Source of the DNA: JAUQQI01 sp040289115
GTDB lineage: Bacteria; Chloroflexota; Dehalococcoidia; JAUQQI01
DNA length: 34,503 bases
Direction: 5' to 3'
NCBI GenBank assembly: GCA_040289115.1
Contig: PSKS01000022.1
Span: forward strand, 1-34,503
The position numbers and the translations under genes are program-made. Positions 1 through 7,463 of this stretch are shown in pieces. Every line of letters starts with the position of its first letter. Position 1 is the first letter of the stretch. Below the pieces are notes generated by a model that was given only the letters and a program-made list of their open reading frames with translations, searched no databases and was not told the origin of the DNA.

Positions 1-113
1 GCGAAATGCGTGCCCGGACAGTCCGGGGCTTTAAGGACTAAGCTGCAAATGAGGGTGGAACCCAAGGCTTTAAATTCCTGACCCTCTGGGATGGAGTCAA
101 CCCGTACAAAAAG

Positions 114-142
114 TTGACTTTTGGGTAAAAGTTTGCTATACT
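114..142 (+). promoter_or_regulatory. sigma-A-type promoter for the GlsB/YeaQ-like gene
   Basis: A TTGACT -35 box (114-119) is followed after exactly 17 bases by a TATACT -10 box (137-142). Both match the housekeeping consensus at five of six positions. The expected transcript start, near 149-151, falls almost on the ATG at 152, so the message could be leaderless. An alternative TTG start at 185 has a Shine-Dalgarno-like GAAAGGGG about 9 bases upstream. Confidence 0.75.
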
Positions 143-151
143 TTATAGTTA

Positions 152-520
152 GTGGAAATTTTCCGAAGAAAGGGGCTATACCGCTTGGTTATTCCAGTCA
201 TGTTGTTCATCGTTGCCGTCCTTCTGGCCTTGTGGTTTCTGGTGGTCCTAGCCGGTTCGTTTATCGACCTGCTTATCTGGGTGGTGGTCGGCCTTATCGC
301 GGGCTGGATTGCCAGCATGGTCATGCGGACGGAACAGGGCATCATTGGGGACATCCTGGTCGGGCTAGCTGGGGCCCTCATTGGCGGGACCATCTACAGC
401 CTGGTTACCGGCCGGAGCACCGGCGGGCCGCTGAGCCTGACTAACCTGGTTACGTCCGTCATCGGGGCCATCATCCTGCTGGCTGTCCTTAAGGCCATCA
501 GGAGCCGTCAGGTAGCTTAG
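152..520 (+). CDS. GlsB/YeaQ/YmgE family membrane protein
   Basis: This is a small hydrophobic protein of the transglycosylase-associated (GlsB/YeaQ/YmgE) family, whose members are stress-linked inner-membrane proteins of unclear biochemical role. The family core runs from about residue 40 (IWVVVGLIAGWIASMVM) through a glycine-rich second helix (GDILVGLAGALIGG) to a third helix near the C-terminus. An extra N-terminal helix (about residues 14-35) makes it longer than the usual 80 residues. The ATG at 152 lies just after a strong promoter and would be leaderless. TTG 185 or ATG 200 are possible starts and leave the core intact. It stands alone on the plus strand. The family call is firm, the start is not. 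Confidence 0.8.
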   Translation: MEIFRRKGLYRLVIPVMLFIVAVLLALWFLVVLAGSFIDLLIWVVVGLIAGWIASMVMRTEQGIIGDILVGLAGALIGGTIYSLVTGRSTGGPLSLTNLVTSVIGAIILLAVLKAIRSRQVA

Positions 521-1045
521 CTTCGGCGTTACCTGCCCTGGGAATGGGGGATCTGCCCACCGCGGGTCCCCTGCCCGTTGGGGGAAACTACCAAGAGCGC
601 GGCCGAACCCGAAACGGCCAAGAGCCCTTATGTGGAGATTTCGGCCGAGCAGGTCGGGTGCGTGGCCAAGGGCGACGGACTTCCCCGTCCAGCTGTTTAT
701 CCGTTTCGGCCCTGACTGGACGGTGATAATCTCAGACGACGGCTGTACGAGGGAACAGCTTACGGTATTTTCAAGCTTCGAGGACCAGGCTCGGGACCGG
801 TACACCAGGCTTCCCAGACTTACCCGTCACTTTAAGCTGGATTGCTCCAGCAGCGAGCTCCGGTACGTTGCCAGCGACCTGGGCGACGCCCTAAGACGCG
901 TCCTGGCCATGGTTCGGGTCATGGTGGCTGCTATGGACATGATAGCGGCCAGCTGGTGGTGAGAAACTTTCTAAACGTTTGCCGACGGCAGTTAGCGGTC
1001 TGGGGCCCTTTACAAGCGGCTGCGGGCCAATCAGGCCATAAACCA
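521..1045. other. Stretch with no confident gene
   Basis: No reading frame here matches a family I recognise. The best open frame (630-962, plus strand, 110 codons) has a fairly protein-like middle (WTVIISDDGCTREQL at about residues 30-44) but no convincing ribosome binding site, and its ends look random. It could be a small hypothetical protein or a decayed gene. I see no tRNA, repeat or insertion element. Confidence 0.3.
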
Positions 1046-1074
1046 GCAAGGGGCGACGGTTTGTCGCCCCTTGC
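1046..1074. terminator. Perfect 12-bp hairpin between convergent regions
   Basis: The arms GCAAGGGGCGAC (1046-1057) and GTCGCCCCTTGC (1063-1074) pair perfectly around the loop GGTTT. The hairpin lies just after the end of the DoxX-like gene on the minus strand and would act as a very stable stem in either direction. Neither side has a proper U-tract, so it may be a Rho-aided or roadblock-type terminator, or an RNA 3' end protector. Confidence 0.5.
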
Positions 1075-1099
1075 CGACCCCTAGGGCTAAAGGTTTGCT

Positions 1100-1669
1100 T
1101 CAGCTGGCGGGCTGCCGGCGCAGGCTGAAGAACTTTCCCGGTTGCCAGGGGGTGCCCAAGGCGGGCAGAAGCCAGCGGTCAAGCCCAATCCAGCCGGCGT
1201 TCTTCCAGGCCAGCATCAGCAGGATGGCCAGGGTAAACATTACCGGGTTGGTCGAGGCCGAGCCGGCCATCATGAAGTTCCAGTTCATGAAGGCCCCAAA
1301 GAAGGCCGCTAACCCGGTAAAGGCCCCAAGGATCAGGGCAACCCCAACCAGGGTCTCGCCCCAGGCAATCAGCGGCCCAAACCAGCTGTAATGGCCCCCT
1401 TCCAAAAGCAGCCTTAAAAACTCCCGGTACCAGTCAAAGGCCACCGGCGGCCGGGCCGGGGGCTGGGGAACCTGGATGGCCCGCTCCCAGAAGCTTTTTA
1501 CGGCCTGGCCTCCGGCCATCCAGGCGGGGTCCTCAAGTTTGTGGATGCCGGCCTGGAGCCACTCGTAGCCCAGGTAAACCCTTACCGGCAGCCAAAGCCA
1601 GCCAAAGCCGGGCGTGCCAAAAAGCCTCTGGGCCAGCGGCGGGTCCCGAAACTCAACCTCAGGGGCCAT
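1100..1669 (-). CDS. DoxX/DoxD-like membrane protein
   Basis: This 189-residue, four-helix protein is related to DoxX and to the DoxD subunit of thiosulfate:quinone oxidoreductase. Features of the family are the first-helix signature WLPVRVYLGYEWLQAGIHKL (about residues 26-45), a long periplasmic-type loop with aromatic residues, and the later helices with GPLIAWGETLVGVALILGA and MNWNFMMAGSAS. The start was placed at ATG 1669 because AGGAGGTG lies 6 bases upstream. It follows the degenerate receiver gene by one base, so the two are probably co-translated. A role in quinone-linked sulfur or redox metabolism is possible from the family, but the substrate cannot be told from sequence. Confidence 0.75.
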   Translation of the reverse strand: MAPEVEFRDPPLAQRLFGTPGFGWLWLPVRVYLGYEWLQAGIHKLEDPAWMAGGQAVKSFWERAIQVPQPPARPPVAFDWYREFLRLLLEGGHYSWFGPLIAWGETLVGVALILGAFTGLAAFFGAFMNWNFMMAGSASTNPVMFTLAILLMLAWKNAGWIGLDRWLLPALGTPWQPGKFFSLRRQPAS

Positions 1670-1670
1670 C

Positions 1671-2090
1671 TTAAACACCTCCTTTAAGGGTCGTTGTCCC
1701 CAAAAGTTCTTCGACCAGGACCTTAAGCGCCTGTTCGTTTACCGGGAAGAGGGCCCGAACCCCAGGGTCTGACCCGGCAATGAGTCGGACCCAGGTGGGC
1801 ACCGTTGGGCTGCGGCCGGCCAGGATGACGGGCACCTGCAAAAACCGCTGCCGCAGGGCCCGGACCAGCCGCTCGGAGCAGTGCTCTTCGGGCCCCAGCT
1901 CCAGCCAGGCCGAGCTTATGATAAGCCCAAAGCCTGCCAGCTCCGGCAGGGCATATCCCTGGGCTAGAAGTTCCCACAGCCGGGCGGCCTCCTTGGAAGA
2001 CCAGACCCAGAGCTTGTGCCGTTCCCCGAGGAGTTGTCGGTAGGTCTTGCGCAGTTCGGTGTCGTCTTCGAGGATTAGGACCCTGGCCAT
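1671..2090 (-). CDS. Degenerate CheY-like receiver protein
   Basis: This 139-residue protein begins like a receiver domain, with the acidic pocket LILEDD at residues 5-10. The phosphorylatable aspartate region reads GLIISSAWLE, where a DxxLLD-type motif is expected, so the aspartate is replaced by serine. The usual T/S and lysine are also not evident. It has no output domain. It is therefore probably a pseudo-receiver working through protein contacts, or a decaying gene. It sits upstream of the DoxX-like gene with one base between them and is divergent from the kinase-regulator pair. Fold assignment is moderately sure, function unknown. Confidence 0.6.
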   Translation of the reverse strand: MARVLILEDDTELRKTYRQLLGERHKLWVWSSKEAARLWELLAQGYALPELAGFGLIISSAWLELGPEEHCSERLVRALRQRFLQVPVILAGRSPTVPTWVRLIAGSDPGVRALFPVNEQALKVLVEELLGTTTLKGGV

Positions 2091-2136
2091 CTTTTTCCCT
2101 CCAGTTTCAAGATAGCAAAGCCTTTATGAACCCAAA

Positions 2137-2199
2137 ACCCCTAAAGGGGTAGGTTTCGGGTAGGCTAAAGCCTACCCGAAAGTGTGGGTCGGGTATAAT
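2137..2199 (+). promoter_or_regulatory. Palindromes and -10 box before the sensor kinase
   Basis: Two inverted repeats occupy the space between the divergent receiver and kinase genes. The first is ACCCCT-AA-AGGGGT (2137-2150). The second has perfect 10-bp arms, CGGGTAGGCT (2157-2166) and AGCCTACCCG (2169-2178). A perfect TATAAT (2194-2199) follows with no recognisable -35 box, as in activator-dependent promoters. The first palindrome has the 7-2-7 half-site spacing known for NarL-family regulators, so autoregulation by the adjacent pair is plausible. Confidence 0.6.
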
Positions 2200-2213
2200 C
2201 AGGGGGTAAACCG

Positions 2214-3506
2214 ATGAAAGCCTTAGACCGCCAGCTCCTTGCCCCTTTCCCGGGCCGGATTCTGGGGCGCTTAAGCCTTAGGCAGCTTCGGTGGCTTGGG
2301 GTGGTCTTGCCCCTTATCTTTTTGGGGACCATTGACCTTATCCGCCATGTGCTTTGGCCCGAGTTTTTGCATGCGGCCCCGGGCTTTTTGCTCATCGGGG
2401 CCGTCATTGCGGCCGGGACCTATCTTTTTTCGAAGCTTATCTTCGATACCATCGAGGGGATGCAGGCCAAGCTCTTTGAGCAGAACCGGGCCTTAGCGGA
2501 GAAAAACCGCCAGCTAAAGGCCTTGCATGAGGCCGGCCTCAGTCTGGTCTCGGAGCTGGGGCTTGAGGCGGTGCTGGGTCGGGTGGTGGGGCTGGCCCGG
2601 GAGCTTAGCGGGGCCGAGGCTGCGGTTGTGGAGGTCTTAGCCGAGGACGGTCGGCTCGTTAAGAAGGTGACGTCCCCTGGGGGTTCCGGATTTGGCCCAA
2701 GTTTTGGGGTTGAGGTTCCCATCCTGGGCCGGGGCCGGCTTTTGGGCCGGCTTTACCTGGCCGGCAGAGGCGGCCGTGGGCGAGGGGAGCGGGAGCTTTT
2801 GGAGCTTTTTGCCACCCAGGCGGCGGTGGCCATCGAAAATGCGCGGCTTTATCGGCAGTTGGAGGCCTTGGCGGTGGTGGCCGAGCGGGAGCGGATTGCC
2901 CGGGAGCTGCACGATAACTTAGCCCAGGTGCTGGGCTATTTAAGGATGCGTGTTGGGCTTATTCGGCGGGCCCTTGAGGGCGGGGAGATTGAGGCGGCGA
3001 AGGGGCTTTTGGGTGAGGCGGATGGGGTGCTGGCCGAGGCCTACGCCGATGTTCGGGAGGCGATTTTGGGTCTGCGCAGCCGGGTTGGGGCCGAGCGGCC
3101 CTGGGTAGATGCCCTGCGGGAGTACCTGGGCCGGTTTGAGCAGCAAAGTGGCCTTTTGGTGGGGTTTGAGGCTGAGGCCGAGGTGGGGAAGGTAAAGCTT
3201 TTGCCCCGGGCCGAAGTCCAGCTGCTGCGCATCGTCCAGGAGGCGTTAAGCAACGTCCGAAAGCATGCCCGGGCGAGCCGGGTCTGGGTTCGTGTGGGTT
3301 TAGGGCGTCCTGAGGGAAGGCTAAAGGTAGAAGTTGCCGATGATGGGTGCGGTTTTGACCCGACCAAGCCGGTTGGGCCTGGGCATTTTGGGCTTGCGGT
3401 GATGCGGGAGCGTGCGGAGCTGGCGGGTGGGCGGCTTGAGGTGGATTCGGCGCCGGGTTGTGGGACGCGTGTTAGGCTGGAGATTCCGGTTGCGGAGGAC
3501 CCGTAG
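2214..3506 (+). CDS. NarX/NreB-type sensor histidine kinase
   Basis: This 430-residue protein has two N-terminal membrane helices (about 28-47 and 55-75), a short coiled linker, a GAF-like domain (about 105-215), a HisKA_3 dimerisation domain with phospho-accepting histidine in ARELHDNLAQVLG (about 230-242), and an HATPase_c domain with the N box QEALSNVRKHA and the G1 box VADDGCGFDP. That is the architecture of kinases that phosphorylate NarL/FixJ regulators. It has no obvious periplasmic sensing domain, so the signal is likely read by the GAF domain. Its stop codon directly abuts the GTG of the regulator. The coding strand is unusually rich in G and T at third positions compared with most other genes here. 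The signal is not known. Confidence 0.9.
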   Translation: MKALDRQLLAPFPGRILGRLSLRQLRWLGVVLPLIFLGTIDLIRHVLWPEFLHAAPGFLLIGAVIAAGTYLFSKLIFDTIEGMQAKLFEQNRALAEKNRQLKALHEAGLSLVSELGLEAVLGRVVGLARELSGAEAAVVEVLAEDGRLVKKVTSPGGSGFGPSFGVEVPILGRGRLLGRLYLAGRGGRGRGERELLELFATQAAVAIENARLYRQLEALAVVAERERIARELHDNLAQVLGYLRMRVGLIRRALEGGEIEAAKGLLGEADGVLAEAYADVREAILGLRSRVGAERPWVDALREYLGRFEQQSGLLVGFEAEAEVGKVKLLPRAEVQLLRIVQEALSNVRKHARASRVWVRVGLGRPEGRLKVEVADDGCGFDPTKPVGPGHFGLAVMRERAELAGGRLEVDSAPGCGTRVRLEIPVAEDP

Positions 3507-3588
3507 GTGGGCAGGCGGGTGGTGATAGTGGACGACCACCGGCTCTTTCGGGTGGGTTTAAGGCAACTACTAGAAAGCTACGGGTTTG
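3500..3588 (+). repeat. Inverted repeat, copy 1 (start of NarL-like regulator)
   Basis: These 89 bases, from the end of the kinase through codon 27 of the regulator, recur in inverted orientation at the right edge (34415-34503) with only three differences. All three are synonymous (QLLE retained), which points to a diverged paralogue rather than a copying artefact. Confidence 0.9.
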
Positions 3589-4178
3589 AGGTGGTGGGAG
3601 AGGCGGGTGATGGTGCGGAAGCTGTCGAGGTGGTAAGGCGGGTGCGTCCTGACCTGGTTTTGATGGACCTTTTGATGCCCGGGCTAGGTGGGCTTGAGGC
3701 GACCCGGCTTATAAAGGCGGAGTTTGCGCAGCTTCCGGTGGTTATTCTTACGGCCTCCGAAGATGAGGCCGACCTTTTTGAGGCGGTAAAGTCTGGGGCC
3801 CAAGGCTATCTTTTAAAAAGCTACGAGCCCGAGACGGTGATTCGGCTGCTGGAGGGGGCGTTGGAGGGGCAGGCGGCCCTTACGCCGGGGCTTGCAGCGA
3901 AGATTTTGGCGGAGTTTAGCCGGCAGGGTGGGGTTCGTGGTGTGGGCAAGGCTGAGGCTGGGTTAGCTGAGCCGCTTACGGCCCGGGAGCGTGAGGTGCT
4001 GGAGCTGGTGGTAGCTGGGGCCAGCAACAAGGAGATCGCCCGGCGGCTTTACGTAAGCGAAAACACGGTCAAATATCACCTTAAAAACATCCTCCAGAAG
4101 CTGCACGCCCACAACCGGGCCCAGGTGGTGGCCTTCGCCCTCAAACACGGCCTCATTAACCCACCGGAGCGGACCTAA
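3507..4178 (+). CDS. NarL/FixJ-family response regulator
   Basis: This 223-residue protein starts with GTG directly after the kinase stop. The receiver domain (1-120) has the acidic pair in IVDDHRLF, the phospho-acceptor D54 in LVLMDLLMPG, T in VILTAS and K in YLLKS, so it should be phosphorylated normally. The C-terminal LuxR-type helix-turn-helix (about 155-215) carries LTAREREVLELV and NKEIARRLYVSENTVKYHLKNIL. It is clearly the partner of the adjacent kinase. The palindromes in front of the kinase and those in front of the respiratory operons in this window are candidate targets, because they resemble NarL-type half-sites. That link is inference. A truncated paralogue lies at the right end of the window. 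Confidence 0.93.
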   Translation: MGRRVVIVDDHRLFRVGLRQLLESYGFEVVGEAGDGAEAVEVVRRVRPDLVLMDLLMPGLGGLEATRLIKAEFAQLPVVILTASEDEADLFEAVKSGAQGYLLKSYEPETVIRLLEGALEGQAALTPGLAAKILAEFSRQGGVRGVGKAEAGLAEPLTAREREVLELVVAGASNKEIARRLYVSENTVKYHLKNILQKLHAHNRAQVVAFALKHGLINPPERT

Positions 4179-4179
4179 G

Positions 4180-4211
4180 CCCGGCCCGACCGAAAGATCG
4201 CCCAGGCCGGG
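4180..4211 (+). terminator. Weak hairpin after the two-component pair
   Basis: CCCGGCC (4180-4186) can pair with GGCCGGG (4205-4211) across an 18-base loop, followed by TAGATTTCCC. It is a possible terminator for the kinase-regulator operon, but the loop is long and there is no U-tract. The following bases to 4423 hold no gene that I can see. Confidence 0.3.
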
Positions 4212-4423
4212 TAGATTTCCCAAGCCCTTAGCGTCGGCGGCCAGCAGGATTAGCGGCGGTGCCCCGCGTTGGGTGAAACTGCCCGCGGCCGAGGTGGACG
4301 GTCAGCCGGGCGCAGTCCACCTGCGCAGCGCAACTTAGGGGTCCGGGGGTACCCACAAGTCCTGTTGGGGCACGGGTAAGCCGTCCCTGGACAGTGGGGC
4401 GGCCGGGCCGAAATAGCTCCGTC

Positions 4424-4576
4424 CTATTTTGCGTATTTAGCTGGGTCGCGGTCAAATGCGGCCTTGCATCCCGGCGAGCAGAAGTAATAGGTCCGGCCCT
4501 GGTATTCGGATTTGGCCGCCGCCTGCTCTGGGTCGACGTCCATCCCGCAAACGGGGTCCTTAACCTTCGGCGCCAT
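4424..4576 (-). CDS. YHS-domain metal-binding protein
   Basis: This 50-residue protein is a bare YHS domain. It has DPVCGMDVDP near the N-terminus, then YYFCSPGCKAAFDRDPAKY. The cysteines (CGM, and C-x3-C in FCSPGC) fit a small metal-binding, probably copper-related, module. The start at ATG 4576 is set by GGAGG 8 bases upstream. A longer upstream frame has no family similarity. It lies 13 bases after the multicopper oxidase fragment, which supports a role in copper handling. A role as a soluble copper carrier is inference from context. Confidence 0.85.
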   Translation of the reverse strand: MAPKVKDPVCGMDVDPEQAAAKSEYQGRTYYFCSPGCKAAFDRDPAKYAK

Positions 4577-4589
4577 CTCGGTTGCCTCC

Positions 4590-5342
4590 TTAGTGGCCCA
4601 TACCCGGCATCCTGGCCGGCATCGTCGGGGTCGGTTGGGGTGCGGCCCCACCCGGACTCCCCCCATAGCGTATCACTTGAATGAGACCGCCGGGTTCGAC
4701 CCCATCGTTCTCGGTGTGGTGAAGTTCGTGACAGTGAAACACCCAGACCCCGGGATTATCGGCCACAAAGACGATATCGTAAGTTTCGCCGGGATTCACC
4801 GTAAGGGTGTTCATCACCTGCTGGGCCTCGGGCCGGATGGGCTCCCCATCCTTGGCGACAACCTTGAAGTCATGGCCGTGAAGGTGCATGGGATGAGCCA
4901 GGTTGGAGATGTTCACAAGGCGGACCCGGACGACCCACTCGGGGACCGCCGGGAAGGCTTTACCATTGATTGTAAACCAGCCGAAGGGGCCCCGTCCCCC
5001 GGTATTATCCAGGCCCCCAACATCATCGAGAACTCCTTGTCGAACCTGGGCTCGTCCGGCTGCTGGGGATCGATGGTCGGCAGGGGCGTCGCGGGCGGTG
5101 AGCATCAGGATGGGCAGCTGTGGGTCGGCGGCCCGCAGGCGCCGGAGCACCTCGTACCCGTCCAGGCCCGGCATAAGGATATCCAGGATCACCAGGTCCG
5201 GGGACTGCTCCCGGGCCAGACGCAAAGCCTCCTCGCCGGACCCAGCCGTGTCCACCGCGAAGCCCTCATAGGTCAGGCCCCGCCTGAGCACATCCCGGAT
5301 GCGGGGGTCGTCATCCACTACCAGGATCCGGGCTACTCCCAC
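4590..5342 (-). CDS. Receiver domain fused to the C-terminus of a multicopper oxidase
   Basis: This is a 250-residue chimera. Residues 1-86 are an OmpR-type receiver with VVDDD, D54 in LVILDILMPGLDG and T in MLTARDAPAD. It breaks off before the conserved lysine and has no DNA-binding domain. After about 30 low-similarity residues the sequence becomes the last cupredoxin domain of a multicopper oxidase: FGWFTINGKAF, the ligands HPMHLHGH and HCHELHHTENDG, and a methionine-rich tail PARMPGMGH. The oxidase lacks its first domains and signal peptide. The frame is open throughout and starts at GTG 5342. The simplest reading is an in-frame deletion joining an upstream regulator gene to a downstream oxidase gene. 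A functional fusion seems unlikely, because the two halves belong to different compartments. Confidence 0.8.
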   Translation of the reverse strand: MGVARILVVDDDPRIRDVLRRGLTYEGFAVDTAGSGEEALRLAREQSPDLVILDILMPGLDGYEVLRRLRAADPQLPILMLTARDAPADHRSPAAGRAQVRQGVLDDVGGLDNTGGRGPFGWFTINGKAFPAVPEWVVRVRLVNISNLAHPMHLHGHDFKVVAKDGEPIRPEAQQVMNTLTVNPGETYDIVFVADNPGVWVFHCHELHHTENDGVEPGGLIQVIRYGGSPGGAAPQPTPTMPARMPGMGH

Positions 5343-5365
5343 CGGCTTTTCCCTAAATAGAAATA

Positions 5366-5394
5366 ATTGTCCGTATCGGGCAGGGTCCTGTCAA
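5366..5394 (-). promoter_or_regulatory. Promoter before the receiver/oxidase chimera
   Basis: On the minus strand a perfect TTGACA (5394-5389) is followed after 17 bases by GACAAT (5371-5366). It overlaps the stop of the methyltransferase gene. It would give the chimera, and originally the regulator, its own transcript of about 17 leader bases. Confidence 0.6.
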
Positions 5395-6035
5395 TCCGGC
5401 GCGGCCCGAATGCAGGTAAACCCGGCCATCGCCCAGAACCCGTCCCGGACCTCGGCATTTCGCACTGGGGCGATATCCTGGGGCTCCTCCAGCAGGGTAG
5501 ACGCCACCTGGCGAAGGGTCAGGCCGGCGGCCTTTAGCAGGGCCGTGACCTCAGGGTAGGCGTAAAACCTGGCCAGCCGGTAAATGGGGTGCCCCTGACG
5601 GGCCTTTTCCAGATAAAAGTCTGCCCAGGGGCTCTCTTTAAGGATGAGCCCCAAGACCAGGCTGCCCCCGGGCCTGAGCACCCGGCTAGCCTCCTTAATC
5701 ACCCGGAACGGGTCGTCCACAAAGCAGAGAGTAACGACCATAAGCACCAGGTCAAAGCTTTCCGCCCGGAAAGGCAGGGACTCACCCACGCCCTGCACCG
5801 GCTCGATCCCCCGGGTTCGGGCGATTAGGAGCTCCTGCCGAGATGGGTCGAGCCCAAGCCCAATCCCTAGGGTGGACGCGAATCGGCCCGTCCCGACCCC
5901 AACCTCCAGCGCCTGCCGGAATGGGGGCAGAATCCGCCGAAGGCAGGCAACCTCGGCCTCAAAAGCCGAGCGGCCAAATGGCCGCTCGTACCATTCGTCA
6001 TACCGGTCTGCCAGGGCGTCAAAGACGGCGGTCAT
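5391..6035 (-). CDS. Class I SAM-dependent methyltransferase
   Basis: This 214-residue protein is of the UbiE/class I type. It has an N-terminal cap (FDALADRYDEWY), the SAM-binding motif I LEVGVGTGRFA (about 44-54), the acidic residue in GLDPSR, motif FDLVLMVVTLCFVDDP and RVLRPGGSLVLG. The N-terminal DEWYERPFGRSAFEAE stretch is common in small-molecule methyltransferases found with metal, arsenic or sulfur genes, but the substrate cannot be deduced. It starts 5 bases after the flavoprotein gene stop and is probably cotranscribed with it. Confidence 0.85.
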   Translation of the reverse strand: MTAVFDALADRYDEWYERPFGRSAFEAEVACLRRILPPFRQALEVGVGTGRFASTLGIGLGLDPSRQELLIARTRGIEPVQGVGESLPFRAESFDLVLMVVTLCFVDDPFRVIKEASRVLRPGGSLVLGLILKESPWADFYLEKARQGHPIYRLARFYAYPEVTALLKAAGLTLRQVASTLLEEPQDIAPVRNAEVRDGFWAMAGFTCIRAAPD

Positions 6036-6040
6036 CGGGT

Positions 6041-7309
6041 TTAACGGGCCAGGACCGCGCTCATCGCCTTCAGGCCCACCTCCATAGCCTTCCAGGGTGC
6101 CCCAGCATGGAAGGGCTCACCATTCCGGAATCGCCACGGCAAGTACAGGCCGAGCAGGGCCTTTCCGAGACGCCAGGCCCTTGAGGTTCCCACCTTGTAT
6201 TGTCCGAGGGCGTCCGACCGGACCTCCACGGGCAGCTCGGGCCGTCCGGTCAAAGCCAAGGGAACCTGGGCGAATGTGGCCTTATCCAGCTGTTCCATCA
6301 CGCACATGCTTGTCGGCTCGAAAAGGGCCTCCGGCTCCCGCCCGGTAACCTGGGCGGCCAAGTGGTGGGCGGCAGCGTCAGCCTGCAGGAGGGCCAGAAA
6401 CGCCTGCTTGACTGGAAAGTCGGCGGCATCCCCAACCGCGTAGATGTTAGGGTGCCCTTTCACCCGTCTGGTCTGGAGCTCGGTCTGGATAAATCCACGG
6501 TCGTCGGCGGGCAGGCTTGAAAACCGAGCCGCCGCCACGTAGGGCGGGAATGAGATGAGCAGGTCGTACGGAAGAACTTCCCCGTTTTTGTAAAAGACCC
6601 GCCCAGGTTCCACGTGGTCGACCACGTATTCGGTGTGGCCTAGGATGTCCCGATGCCGAAATTCCGCCAGGACCACGGTATGAAGCCGAGGTCCGAAGGC
6701 CTGAATGAACCCCCGCTCGTAAGTCGTGTAGGTTATGTTCACCGCAGACCGGACCCCCTGTCGCCGCAGCCAGACATCCAGCATAAATACCAGCTCGTAA
6801 AGGGGACCCGAGCACTTGTTGTTAGGTGGGACCAGGAAAAGAACTTCCTGATGCCGTCCCTCCCGGGCCGCCTCGACCAGCCGCCCGATACCGGCTCGCA
6901 ACCGAAGCATCTCCTCGGGGGTCCAGATGGTGTGGGCATGCTCCGCCAGCCCCGGAATCTCCTCGGGCCGCATACCGGCACCCGTTGCCACGACCAGGTA
7001 ATCGTACTCCACCTCTCGGCCATCCAGGTGCACCCGCTGGCGTTCCGGGTCAACATCCCGAACCGGTCCTATCAGAAGGGAGATTTCCTTACGAGCCGCT
7101 GGCACGCTCAAAGGGATCATCAGACGCTCCGGGTCCAGGCCAAACGGGATGTAGATGGTGTTGGGTTTGAACAGGAAGCGGTCTTGGTCCGAGATCAGGG
7201 TCAACCGGACCGCATCGCCCAGAAGCCGTCGCAGATAAAAGGCCGCCTCCAGTCCCCCGAAGCCTCCTCCAAGGATAACTACGTGCGGGTTGGAGTGCCC
7301 AGTAAGCAT
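6041..7309 (-). CDS. NDH-2/sulfide:quinone reductase-type flavoprotein
   Basis: This 422-residue FAD protein has the Rossmann motif HVVILGGGFGGLEAAF at residues 8-23, the second motif YDYLVVATGAGMRPEEIPG, and the third FAD motif HPNIYAVGDAADFP. Cys residues in NNKCSGPLYE and SMCVMEQ lie where sulfide:quinone reductases keep redox cysteines, but not all of the SQR triad is obvious, so it could also be a type II NADH dehydrogenase relative. It would reduce membrane quinone and so feed the oxidases in this window. ATG 7309 is preferred (GGAGG 7 bases upstream) over a start 21 codons earlier. A palindromic operator-like site lies upstream. Confidence 0.85.
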   Translation of the reverse strand: MLTGHSNPHVVILGGGFGGLEAAFYLRRLLGDAVRLTLISDQDRFLFKPNTIYIPFGLDPERLMIPLSVPAARKEISLLIGPVRDVDPERQRVHLDGREVEYDYLVVATGAGMRPEEIPGLAEHAHTIWTPEEMLRLRAGIGRLVEAAREGRHQEVLFLVPPNNKCSGPLYELVFMLDVWLRRQGVRSAVNITYTTYERGFIQAFGPRLHTVVLAEFRHRDILGHTEYVVDHVEPGRVFYKNGEVLPYDLLISFPPYVAAARFSSLPADDRGFIQTELQTRRVKGHPNIYAVGDAADFPVKQAFLALLQADAAAHHLAAQVTGREPEALFEPTSMCVMEQLDKATFAQVPLALTGRPELPVEVRSDALGQYKVGTSRAWRLGKALLGLYLPWRFRNGEPFHAGAPWKAMEVGLKAMSAVLAR

Positions 7310-7414
7310 GGCACCGCCTCCGTCACCGAAAGTCTCCGGGACCGAAGCCCGATATCGGGACACCCGGCCCAATTAGATTCTCCGGGGCAGTGCCCTGAAT
7401 TTGCCCCACCAGGA

Positions 7415-7456
7415 CGTATAGTTTTTGACTTTAATCTCCCCACCCGTTGGGGTGGG
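7415..7456 (-). promoter_or_regulatory. Operator-like palindrome and -10 before the flavoprotein gene
   Basis: CCCACCC-GTTG-GGGTGGG (7438-7456) is one member of the CCYACCC-N4-GGGTRGG set found in this window. On the minus strand TATACG (7420-7415) begins about 27.5 bases from the palindrome centre and could be the -10 box. The site also lies just beyond the stop of the cytochrome c gene, so a role as a transcription terminator stem is an alternative. Confidence 0.5.
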
Positions 7457-7463
7457 ACCCTGG

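Noticed and set aside
365..805. Minus-strand open frame of 146 codons
   Set aside because: It overlaps the GlsB/YeaQ-like gene and has shadow-like composition with no domain.
4512..5360. Long plus-strand open frame opposite the receiver/oxidase chimera
   Set aside because: It is the mirror of a clearly coding minus-strand gene, with repeated low-complexity H/G/P content and no family.
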